From contig CM019230.1 of assembly GCA_009741485.1 (NCBI GenBank), forward strand, positions 6,890,770-6,954,769: a DNA stretch of 64,000 nucleotides, read 5' to 3'. Below, in pieces: positions 1 through 14,110 of the stretch (the first letter of the stretch is position 1; each line of letters begins with the position of its first letter). Source of the DNA: Malurus cyaneus samueli (Eukaryota; Chordata; Aves; Passeriformes; Maluridae). A program made the position numbers and the translations under genes. The notes beneath the pieces were generated by a model. That model saw nothing but the letters and a program-made list of their open reading frames with translations, was not told where the DNA came from and searched no databases.

Positions 1-7
1 AGAGAGA

Positions 8-110
8 TTCCTCTCAATGTCCCGCCCCCCCAGCCGAACCCCTCTCAATGAACCCCGTTAATATTTCCTCTCAATGTCCCGCCCCCCCAGCCGAACCCCT
101 CTCAATGAAC
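8..110. repeat. 57-bp tandem repeat, two copies
   Basis: The segment beginning CTCTCAATGTCCCGCC at 11 recurs at 68 with almost no change. Shorter CCTCAATGAAC remnants follow to about 145. The repeat sits just upstream of the CpG island. No function can be read from it. Confidence 0.85.
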
Positions 111-229
111 CCCCCTCCCCTCAATGAACATCCTCAATGAACGTGACGTGCTCAACGCACCGAGATCAAACCCCGAAGCAGCAATCAGGGCCGGCCCGTC
201 CTTTGTCCCGCCACCTGGTCCGCCTCCTC

Positions 230-5265
<5,036 letters not shown>

Positions 5266-7092
5266 CTTTTTAACACCCAGCTGTCCCTGCCTTTTCTCTC
5301 TGCTGGGAGGATGTCCCTGGCAGGGCACTGAGGATGGGTGCCACAGTGTCACCAGTGTCGCCAGTGGGGACTGGTCCCCGCCAGGAGCTGCCCTGAGCCC
5401 CTGTTCTGCTTCCACAAGCCACCAGTGCTGTCCCCAAAGAGGGGGGATCAGAGGGAATCCTTTTCCACCAGCCCGAGGATGTGGTGGTCACACAACAAAC
5501 AGCTCGGGTAAAACCCGAAAAATAGGAGCACAGCAGCTCTGGACATGCCAGGAGAGACAGGGAGGCTCAGGCACAATGGCAAAGTGTCCTCCAGGGACGG
5601 GGAGCTCCACGGAATGGCACAAACTCCAAGAGAAAAAGACACAAAATCTCCCATCTGGGGCTGCTCTCCCTTTCCAGCAGCACAGAGAGCACCCGTGGAG
5701 GGCTGTGGGGCTGGGGGTGTGTTCAGGGCATGCAGGGGGTGTTTATAGGGTGCCTCTGGGTCCTTGGGTCAGCAAATGCAGCAGGGGATGATGAGCACCA
5801 AAGGGGTCACCCCAGCTGGGCCATATCCTGCACATGCAATTAACCCAAAAGGTGTTTGTTTTTGAGCCCCTCAGCCCCACCCAGGGATGCAGGATGGTCC
5901 TTTGCTGGCTCTGATCTGGTGCCCAGTGGTTTGCTCACAGTGTTCCCAGTTATTCTCCTGGAGGTGGCACTGGGGGGATCCCAAATCCTGCTGTGTCCAC
6001 CCCAGCACCCCAAAGCAGATTTTGAGCACCTGGTTTTCCCCTGAAAAACCAAACCCACCAGGAAAAACATTGCAGGGGCAACTCCCTGGGAGCTAAGGTG
6101 TCTGTGGGGTACAGCGGGGGAGACAGGGACGGAGTCTGTCCCTGTGGGGGAAAGGTTTGGGAAACATCCACCAGGAGAGCAGGGTTTTCTTGGGGCAGCC
6201 CCCAGGGGATGTCCCCCATAAGCTCTGGGTCCCCCCCAGGTGCCTCTGGGGTTCCCCTCAGGGTTTCTCACCCTCCCACTCACCCCCGAGGTGCCACCAG
6301 CTCTGTGTCTCCCTGGTACGTGTCACTGCCTTTGTGCAGAGGGGACATCCCCAGCCCCCTGTGAACACATCCACGTGTCCCCAGCCCAGCTGGGACAACC
6401 CTGTGCTGCTCCAGGGGTCGGGGTTTCCCTTCCCCTTCACTCGTGACATGACTTGTGTTCGGTCTCAGCACTCTGGGGCTTTTCCCATGCAGAGTGAGGG
6501 GTGGGTGGCACAGGGGAGCTGGGGGAAAGCAGCCCCAAGCTTTTGGGGTGGCCCAAGGGAAGGAGGGGACGTGTCCCTCTCTCAGGGAGCAGGGACAGGC
6601 TGTGGTGTGTTGGTCGGAGGTGGGAAGCAGAGGGGTTTGTGCCTTCCTTTTCCATCAATGGCAACGCTGCAGGAGGGACAAGAGGGTGACAGAGGGGATT
6701 TCTGGCACTGAGGAACGCAGCTTAGTGATGCTCATCCCATGGGATAAGCGACAGCAAACCAGCAGCTTGGGGTGGGATCCGCTTTTGGCATCAAACTCTG
6801 TTCTGCTCATTGAGGTCCCCATTTCCCCCTTCTCCAGCAGCAAATGAGCATCCTCCTCCTCCTCCTCTTCCTCCTCCTGCTGCTGCTGCTACCCCAGACC
6901 CCTTTTAGGGTCACAGGCTCCCCTGGCAAGGGCACAAGCAGCACTGAGGGGTTGCACTGACAGACCCTGGAGGGGATGGGCTGGGACTGTGTTCAGGATG
7001 GGGGACGCTGCCCTCCTTGTGCGTGAAGGGAGGATCCTGCCCCAAGGCCACTCGGCTCAGGAAGCACTCGGGAAGCTCGGCTGCTGTCACCC
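5266..7092. other. Intergenic, UBALD2 to QRICH2 (tail-to-tail)
   Basis: No exon, RNA gene or transposon is recognised in this stretch. The only clear structure is the trinucleotide microsatellite listed separately. The flanking genes converge here. Confidence 0.6.
6851..6890. repeat. (TCC)n/(CTG)n trinucleotide microsatellite
   Basis: A run of TCC units is followed directly by four CTG units, between the 3' ends of UBALD2 and the QRICH2-like gene. Confidence 0.9.
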
Positions 7093-7098
7093 TTTATT
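7093..7098 (-). terminator. QRICH2: Polyadenylation signal of the QRICH2-like gene
   Basis: AATAAA on the minus strand begins 22 nt after the TGA stop (7121-7123), implying an extremely short 3' UTR. A GT-rich stretch was not clear downstream. Confidence 0.65.
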
Positions 7099-7120
7099 TC
7101 TGCGGGCTGCAGTCGCCTGC

Positions 7121-10100
7121 TCAGTTCGGCCCCGTCACACTCCGGCCCCGGTACACGAGTCCATCACTGCCCACCAGACCGAAGGCGCCGGGCTGGGAAG
7201 AAGAGGATGGGCTGGCTGCCACACCGGTCTGCATTCAGCACCCATAAAACAGCCTCCCCACCCAGCTCCTCCTGGGGAAACTGAGGCACAGATCACCCCC
7301 CACAGCCCTCCCCCCGGGATGCTCAGCATCACCCTCCCATCCTCGCTGTCCCCAGCCCGTGTCCCCTCCTTCCCCATCCCTACCTGGTTGGGGTTTGGGA
7401 GGAGCGGCTCCATGGGCTGTCCCGGGTAGGTGCTGGTGTGTTTGCCCCCACAGTACATCGGGGATCTGCGGGAATACGCCCTGTGTGCCACGTCCCTGCA
7501 CGACAGGACACAGGGGTGCTCAGTGCCCAGCGCTGTGGCATTCTGTGCTTCATCCTGCTCTGCCAGGGAGGGCTTCAGGGGGTGCTCCCCTTCCTCCAGT
7601 GCTGCATGAGACCTCTGCCCGTGTCCCCAGGGAGGCAGGAGCAGGACTGTCCCAGCTGCAGGGCTTGATTTTGGGAATTCCTTTCACAGGAGGCACCAAG
7701 ACCCACCAAACCTGAGCTCAGGCTGACACTGGACACAGCTCATCCCATTTGGCTACAGTGCCACTGACACTGAGACACTGAGACCTGTAAAACCCCTCTG
7801 AGCCCAGCTGACCCTCTGCAGCTCCTCCCTGCCCCCTCACCTCTGGCCCCCTCTGCCCCACCCAGGGAAGAGCTCTCCTTGCCAGGACAGGGCTCCCCCA
7901 TGCCCCAGGGATGGGTCCCCATGTCCCTACCTCTGCTCCTCCATTTCAGACTGGTTGATACCATAGGGCCCGGAGAGGCCGGGGATTGGTGACATGGTCC
8001 GCATCATCTCAGAGTGTCTGGGGAGGGTGACAGGGGCCACGGGTGGGTGACAGGGGCCAGAGGAGCCAGCCCTGGCACTGCAGGGCACTACCAGCACCCA
8101 TCTGCCTCTGTCTCATCCCTGATGCACCAGTGCTGGTGCCACTTACCGGCCAGGAGACCCCACAAGTGACTCAGAAGATAAGTACTCGGAAGAGGGCATT
8201 TTTAGGAGCCTCCTAAAAAAGGGAGAAGAGGGCTGGGCGAGCTCTTGGGGAACACAGCCCTGCCTGTGCAGGCAGAGCCAAGTGCCGAGCATGGTGCTGC
8301 ACGAGTTCCAGTATTTGCAGGGGAATTGTGGGGTCCTGAACCTGGTTTCCCCCCCACCACCCTGCACAGTCCAAGTCACAAACTAAAGGGGGTGTGATGT
8401 GGGAAATGGGTTATTTGTAGGGTTCCACCAGGGAAAGATTCCCATCTCATTTTAGACAGTGGTGAATCTGCAGAGGGAAGCTCCCAAAACCCACTCTGGG
8501 ACTTTCTCCCAGGGGCAGCCCAGTCCCGTGGGAATCAGGCCTGGTGGAAAAGGTCAGAGTGGGGAGTTTCCTGTATCCCTTCCTAGAGTGGGATCCTCCC
8601 AGCCTGGGACATGCTCGCCTCAGTCCTGCTTGCACCTCCAAATGTGGCAGCTGCTCGAGACTGCCCAGGGCACGTAGGGATGGGAGATGGAGGGCACAGC
8701 CTCCCAGACCTCCCATCCCAACTGGACATTGCCCCTGTGTCCTTGCTGGCTCAGCGCTCAGGACCCGCTCTGTGCCCTCCCAGGTGGGCAGGATGTGACC
8801 CAGCTGTGGCACCGCATGTCCCAGCCCTGCCCAGGGGATGAGCTGCCACCCCCGACATTTGTCACCAAAGCCTTTGCACCTACATCCCAGCTATGCCTGG
8901 GACTGGCTCCATCCCGGGTCTGCCTCCTCTTCCATCCATGGATGAAAAGTGCTTGCTGCCAGTGGGAGGAAATCATCATCAGCATCCCCACGGTTCCATC
9001 AGTGCAGAAATGGATCCAATGCCAGGGCACCACGTGGCTCCAGCCAGAGGGAATGGGGCCAGCGTTGTCCCCATGGCACTCACCTGCTTGTCCCAGTCAC
9101 ACTTTCAGTTGGCACCCAGTTGGTCTGGAATCCTGGGTAGCCTTGCACCCGCTGGGCAGAGGGTTGGGTGCCAGGGGCTCCTGGATGCATTCCCGAGGTG
9201 GCGAAATCACCATGCGCACTCTTCTGAACATGGGGAGAAGCATGAGCAAGCAGAGCAGTGTTTCAGCCCCAGCTCTTACCCCCAAGCCTCCATTCCTTTC
9301 CCTCAGGTAAGGCCCTTGAGCTTAAAGCAGACCGTGGTCTAAGGGCAACAAGATGGGGATGCAAACCCCAAAGGGAGGAGCGTCTTGGGGGAGCACCCAG
9401 GGGCTGGGAAAAGCCTCTACCTTGGAGATGCCGGTCTTGTTCCCTTTATGCTGTCTCACGTCAGCTTGTTCCATGTAATTATATCCCATGTCACTCTGCA
9501 TTGTGTCGCTCCGTCCCATGTCGCTCCATCGCACATTCCGTCCTGTGTCACTCCGTCCCATGTCACTACTTTGTCCCATGTTCCATCCTGGGCCTTTCCG
9601 CCTCATGTCACTCCGTCCCATGTCACTACTTTGTCCCATGTTCCATCCTGTGCCCTTCCGCCCCATGTCACTCCGTCCCATGTCACTCCGTATCGTGTCG
9701 CTCCGTCCCATGCCCTTCCGTCCCATGTCACTCTGTCCCATGTCACTCCGCATCGTGTCGCTCCGTCCCATGCCGTTCCGTCCCATGTTCCGTCCCATGT
9801 CACTCCGTATCGTGTCGCTCCGTCCCATGCCGTTCCGTCCCATGTCACTCCGTATCGTGTCACTCCGTCCCATGTTCTGTCCCATGTCACTCCGTATCGT
9901 GTCGCTCCGTCCCATGTCACTCCGTCCCATGTCACTCCGTATCGTGTCACTCCGTCCCATGTCACTCCGTCCCATGTCACTTTGTCCCATGTCACTCTGT
10001 CCCATGTCATTTGGCACTGGGGAGCCGCTTGCACTCTGCTCGTGCAAATCCTTCCCCCTGGCCTTGGAGGACTGAGGGCTGACAGGCCGGCTGTCCCCAT

Positions 10101-12750
10101 GCTTTGATGTGGGTGACCTGGACCTTTCCGCGAGGATAACTGGAAAAAGAGACCAGAGGGAGCATGCCAGGGTCAGGGAAGCCTGGAGGAACATGGCTGG
10201 GGGAAAAGCCAGCAGTCTGCAGGCCCCTGCCCAGCCTGCTGTGCCCTCCACTCTCCCCAGCTGTGTCCCCAAGTACTTTCATTGCCGATGACAATCAGCC
10301 CTGGGTCATTCCATGTGCGTGTGCGCTTGGGGCCGGCCTCCTCCTCCCAGTCCGAGTCATCTGGTCCTTCGCCCATCAGTTCTGCCTGGGAAGGAGAGGA
10401 TGGACTGCTTGTAACACTGGGTTGCATTCAGCATTCCCAAGCCAGCCTCCAAGCCCAGCTCTTCCTTTGGAAACTGAGGCACAGATCCACCATCTCCCCT
10501 GCGGATGCTCAGCATCACCCCCTTAGCCTTGCTTCCCTCTCAGCATCTTCTCTCAAGGCTGAACAGCCCCAGCTCCCTCAGCCTTTCCCCAGCACAGAGA
10601 TGCTCCAGTCCCCATCATCTTTGTGGCCCTACACGGGATCCGCTCCAGGAGCTCCGTGTCACCAGGGCTGAGCAGAGGGACAGGATCACTCCCTGGGCTG
10701 CTGGAAATGCTCTTCCTAACGCACCCCAGGACACCAGTGACCTGCTGGCCATGGACAGCTCATTGTTCAACAGCTCAGGTCCTTCCCCACAGAGCTGCTT
10801 TTCCAGCCGGTCAGTCCCGGTCTGTGCTGGTGCCTGGGGTTGTTCCTCCCCAGGTGCAGGACCCTGCACTTGCCTTTGCTGAATTTCAAACTGTTTCTCC
10901 CCAGCCCTTTGGGCACCTCTGCGCCCATGGTTTCAGCAGCTAACCGAGGGGATTGGCAAACACTCAACTGACAGCATCTAATACAACATTTACGCATTCT
11001 TCCCTCTAGCAATGGGATTCAATATTCCAGACCTGCCCCATAACATCCCTCTGCTGTCCCCTAATCCCAGCCACCACTCCAGAGAGGCCTGGAGGGCAGG
11101 GAGCCATGATCCTGCCTGATGCTGAGCAAGGAGGGGCTGTGGTGGGATGTCAATGCAGCCTGGCCCCAGGGAGGTACCAGCTCCAGCTGTTTCTCCCACC
11201 ACCCTGAGCATGGTCCTTTCCTAAGCAGCAAACATGCTGTGGGTGCACATTAACCAAGGCTGAGCCTGTGCCTGGTGGGATGTGCAGGGAACAGGAGTCC
11301 TGAGCAGCCTCAGCAGAGGCACCGCGTTGTGCAGTGGCTGGAGGTGTTGGGGGCTGCGATCCTGCTCCACTGGACCTTGGCCTTGGCCTCCTCCTCCTGC
11401 TCCTGCTCTCCTGCCCACCAGGAACTCCTCCAGCACATCCCAGCACATCCCAGCACTCCATGTTGCTCACCTCCCCTGGGGCTGGGGAGAACTTCAGCCT
11501 CTTTTGAAGCCTTTTTTTGGAAGGAAGGCATCAGAGCCACCCGTGTGACTGGGGGCAGGATGGGATCCAGAGGAATGTTGGCCCCCCAGCACTGCTGGGG
11601 ACCATGCCCTGGTTTGGGGGGACCCCCCGTTGGAGCAAGGTGTGCTCAAGGACATACCAACAGCTGTCTGCGGAGCTCATCCAGCATTTTTTGGAGGTTG
11701 TCCTGGAGTAGGGAAAGCATAGGGACAGGAATCAGAACACAGGAGAGGGATTTAAAAGGATCATCTCCAAATTAACTCAGCCACCAGGCAGAGGGACCCT
11801 GGACAGGGTTATGCCGAGTGGCTGTGGCTGTATTGCACAGGCGGATCTTTGTCTCCCTTCCTTCCCAGGACCCAGGTTACTTTTTTGATGGCTCTTTAGT
11901 TCACAAATGCCTCAGGAGCCCTGGCTGAGGCAGGCAGTGATCTCTACCACCAGCCTGACCTGCAGGCAGTGGTGCCTTTCTGCCCTCCCTGGGCCAGTGC
12001 TGGCAGAAGGAAAATGGGGTGCTCTGGGTGAGTTGGGCTGAATTCCAATGTTCCACTCCAGGACATGCTCCACACTCTTCCCTCCTGGTGCCCTTCACAC
12101 TGGGAGCCTCCAAGGGCTGCAAGAGGGCAGGGGCAGCAGGGCAGCACAGTGAGGGGCAGCTCCTGGGGACACTGGTGGCAACTCACCGGGTCAAAAGTCT
12201 CCTGCATCTTCTGCAGGCTCTCTGACATGCGAGACTGCTCCTCCTTCATCTCACCAAACTGCCCATGGAGATCCTGGCAAAGACCCCTGATCTAGGAGAG
12301 GGGGATGGCCGGGTGAGCCCCAGGGCAGGGTCCCTGGGGCCCAGCTCCTTTGTCCCCACCGTGGTCTGCACAGAGCTGGTCAGTGCCTGACCCGGCCAGG
12401 CTGGACAGGGCACTGCAGGCAGGGCTTGGCCTTCAGCACATCCTCAGCAGCACGAGGGGTGCAGACCCCAGAGAAGGAGCAGTTCTGAGGGAGCACCCTG
12501 GGCTGGGAAGAGCCTCTACCTCGGCGATTGCTTTTTCATTAGCTTCCACTCTCTGCTTTAAATCATCAAGGATAGAGACTCCTCCCTCCCCCTCCACTGG
12601 CTCCCCGTTCTCCTGGACGAGCAGATCCTGCAGGCCCAGTTGCACAAGCATTGCTTTCAGGAGGTTGCGCAGTTGCTCAAAGTCGATGGGTTCAGTCTTT
12701 GGTGACCCGATGGCAGAATCCAGCATCTGGCCCAGGGTGATAGTCTCCAT
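7121..12750 (-). CDS. QRICH2: QRICH2-like (glutamine-rich 2) protein, ten coding exons, 561 aa
   Basis: Exons in transcript order: 12520-12750, 12187-12291, 11658-11702, 10277-10385, 9421-10139, 9084-9223, 8147-8212, 7931-8017, 7384-7495, 7121-7192. All junctions are GT-AG, phases agree, and the total is 1,686 nt, 561 codons plus TGA. The start METITLGQMLDSAIG is preceded by a CAG acceptor about 12 nt upstream, so a 5' UTR exon is likely. The N terminus (about residues 1-50) resembles the conserved start of the QRICH2/C16orf96 family. Residues 55-130 are a probable coiled coil over exons 1-4. Exon 5 is an SDMGR repeat. The C terminus carries YCGGKHT and GLVGSDGLVYRGR, like the end of the DUF4795 family. 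Position between UBALD2 and PRPSAP1 on this strand matches QRICH2. Human QRICH2 is roughly three times longer, so most of the Q-rich part and central domain are missing or diverged. In mammals it acts in sperm flagellum assembly. Family assignment is good; the exact model is my inference. Confidence 0.78.
7193..7337. repeat. Intron segment duplicated at 10386-10530
   Basis: This segment reads GGAAACTGAGGCACAGATC followed by GGATGCTCAGCATCACC, with matching flanks. The same order and spacing occur at 10386-10530. Each copy is the 3' end of an intron, ending exactly at the acceptor of a coding exon (exon 10 here, exon 4 there). Confidence 0.75.
9421..10139 (-). CDS. QRICH2: QRICH2-like exon 5, carrying the SDMGR minisatellite
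   Basis: This 719-nt exon is bounded by acceptor TTTTTCCAG and donor AAG/GTAGAG. It begins with an Ile codon split across the intron, then ILAERSRSPTSKHGDSRP, a Ser/Pro-rich basic stretch. It then runs into about three dozen pentapeptide units (SDMGR, SDTIR and variants) and ends YMEQADVRQHKGNKTGISK. It holds 43% of the protein. Mammalian QRICH2 also has a repetitive middle, but Gln/Pro/Gly-rich, so this repeat probably arose or was replaced in the bird lineage. Confidence 0.8.
9478..10015. repeat. 15-bp coding minisatellite
   Basis: The plus-strand unit is close to TCCGTCCCATGTCAC, with variants such as CCGTATCGTG and CCGTCCCATGCC and some 12-bp units. Each step is a multiple of three, so the minus-strand QRICH2-like frame stays open. 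The same property leaves all three plus-strand frames and another minus frame open over this stretch. Copy number in the assembly is uncertain because such arrays collapse easily. Confidence 0.95.
10386..10530. repeat. Intron segment duplicated at 7193-7337
   Basis: Partner of the 7193-7337 segment, same orientation. It includes the branch-point/acceptor region of the intron before exon 4 of the QRICH2-like gene and lies next to a CR1 fragment. Confidence 0.75.
10535..10890 (-). mobile_element. CR1 LINE fragment (3' part of the reverse transcriptase ORF)
   Basis: On the minus strand a broken frame includes KGKCRVLHLGRNNP, a hallmark of the C-terminal part of avian CR1 ORF2. The nucleotide sequence matches the familiar chicken CR1 consensus over several hundred bases, with many substitutions and deletions. 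It lies in the intron between exons 3 and 4 of the QRICH2-like gene. It is a 5'-truncated, inactive copy. Confidence 0.9.
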
Positions 12751-12990
12751 TGCTGCTGTGACCTGTCCAGAAGCACAGAACTGCCATGAACAGGACACTC
12801 CTGTGCTATTGCTCCAGAGAGGAGCAGGTAGGGTGAGCTGGCAGGAGGTCGTAGAAGGAGGAAGAGGTGCACAGCCGGCAGGCTCCTTCCTCTTTGGGTC
12901 TCCTCCTTGCTCTGGAACCTGTGCCAGTTGTGTCCCTCTATGGTGTCCCCTTTCCTGGCAGAGTGCCCATTGTTACACAGCAGTGACACA
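11265..12990. repeat. Tandem segmental duplication, functional copy
   Basis: Blocks at 11265-11490, 12000-12690 and about 12860-12915 are matched in the same order at 13095-14110. This copy contains exons 1-3 of the QRICH2-like gene. The exon 3 region (about 11500-12000) has no counterpart in the second copy. Confidence 0.8.
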
Positions 12991-13500
12991 TGGAACGTCC
13001 CCATTGTCTCCTGCTGCTGGTGATGTCCTCCTTCCAGCAACCAACAGGAGCTGCAGGGACCATGTGCCACAACACCTTCAATCTCTACTGCTTTCAGCCT
13101 GTGCCAGGTTGTGCCTCCCGGTGGGATGTGCAGGGAACAGGAGCAGTGACCCTGGGACATGCAGTGGCTGGAGGTGCTGGGAGCTGAGGTCTCACTCCAC
13201 TGGCAGATCTCAGCCTTCCTTCTCCTGCTCTTCCTCTTCCTCCTTCTGCTTTGCTGCCCACCAGGAAATCCTGCAGCACATCCCAGCACACCATGCTGTC
13301 ATCTCTTCTGGGGCTGGGGAGAGGCTGGCAGGAGAGTGGGGGCCTTTGGGTGGGCTGGGATGAGCTCGACATTCCACTCTCAGGACACCCTTCCCACTCT
13401 TCCCTCCTGGTGCCCTTGACACTGGGAGCATCCAAGGGCTGCAGGGGCAGCAGGGCAGCCCAGTGAGGGGCAGCTCCTGGGGGCACTGGTGGCAGCTCAC

Positions 13501-13605
13501 TGGGTCAAGGGACTCCTGGATGATTCAGATGTCCTCTGCCATGCAGGACTGCTCTGCCTTCATCTCACTGACCTCCTCACAGAGCTCCTGGCAAAGAGCC
13601 CTGAT
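13501..13605 (-). pseudogene. Decayed copy of QRICH2-like exon 2
   Basis: The stretch has exactly the same length (105 nt) as active exon 2 (12187-12291), the same acceptor (TCTCCTAG) and a usable donor (GTGAGC). It reads IRALCQELCEEVSEMKAEQS in frame, then meets a TGA at codon 27. If spliced in, it would truncate the protein, so it is a pseudo-exon or a part of a 5' untranslated exon. Confidence 0.75.
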
Positions 13606-13854
13606 CTAGGAGAGAAGATGGTTGGTCCCTGGGGCCCAACTCCTTTGTCCCCACCATGGTCTGCACAGAGCTGGGGATAGTACAGGGCCTGGCCCAGCTA
13701 GGCTGGCTCAGGACACTGCAGGCAGGAGCTGGCCTTCAGCACATCCTCAGCAGCCAAGAAGGGGCAGCAGCTCCCCAAGAGCCCGAGGGGTGCAGACCCC
13801 AGAGAAAGGGGTGGCTTGGGGTGAGCACCCAGAGGGGCTGGGAAGAGCCTCTGC

Positions 13855-14010
13855 CTTGGTGATGTCTTTCACTGCCTTCCATTTTTTTCCATTCCTTCTC
13901 AATGTCTGATGGGGTGGGAACCACAGGGGCTTCTCGTGATTCTGTGCAGTGGTTCCTTGCTCTCCTGGGCAAGCAGATCCCACAGGCCCAGCTCTCCAAG
14001 CATCCCACCT
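13855..14010 (-). pseudogene. Decayed copy of QRICH2-like exon 1
   Basis: A fragment MLGELGLWDLLAQESKEP is similar to the active exon's MLVQLGLQDLLVQENGEP. After it the frame is lost. The donor has changed from GTAGAG to GCAGAG, and no equivalent of the METITLG start is present. Confidence 0.65.
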
Positions 14011-14110
14011 GGGCAGGAGGTAGAGCAAGAAGGGTACAGCCAGCAGGCTCCTTCCTCTTCATTCTCCTCCTCCCTCTGGAGCCTGAATGTCCCCCTGCGT
14101 ACAGCTCCAT

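Larger units (their letters stand above)
13095..14110. repeat. Tandem segmental duplication, decayed copy
   Basis: This is the second copy of the 5' part of the QRICH2-like gene, upstream of the active exon 1 on the minus strand. It shares GGTGGGATGTGCAGGGAAC (near 13118), the CTCCTGGTGCCCTT block (near 13405), the exon 2 copy and the exon 1 copy. The coding parts are disabled, as described in the next two entries. Confidence 0.8.

Noticed and set aside
9258..10107. Three long plus-strand open frames (195-274 codons) over the minisatellite
   Set aside because: They arise because the 15-bp unit contains no stop in those frames. Splice phases and flanking conserved exons support the minus-strand frame.
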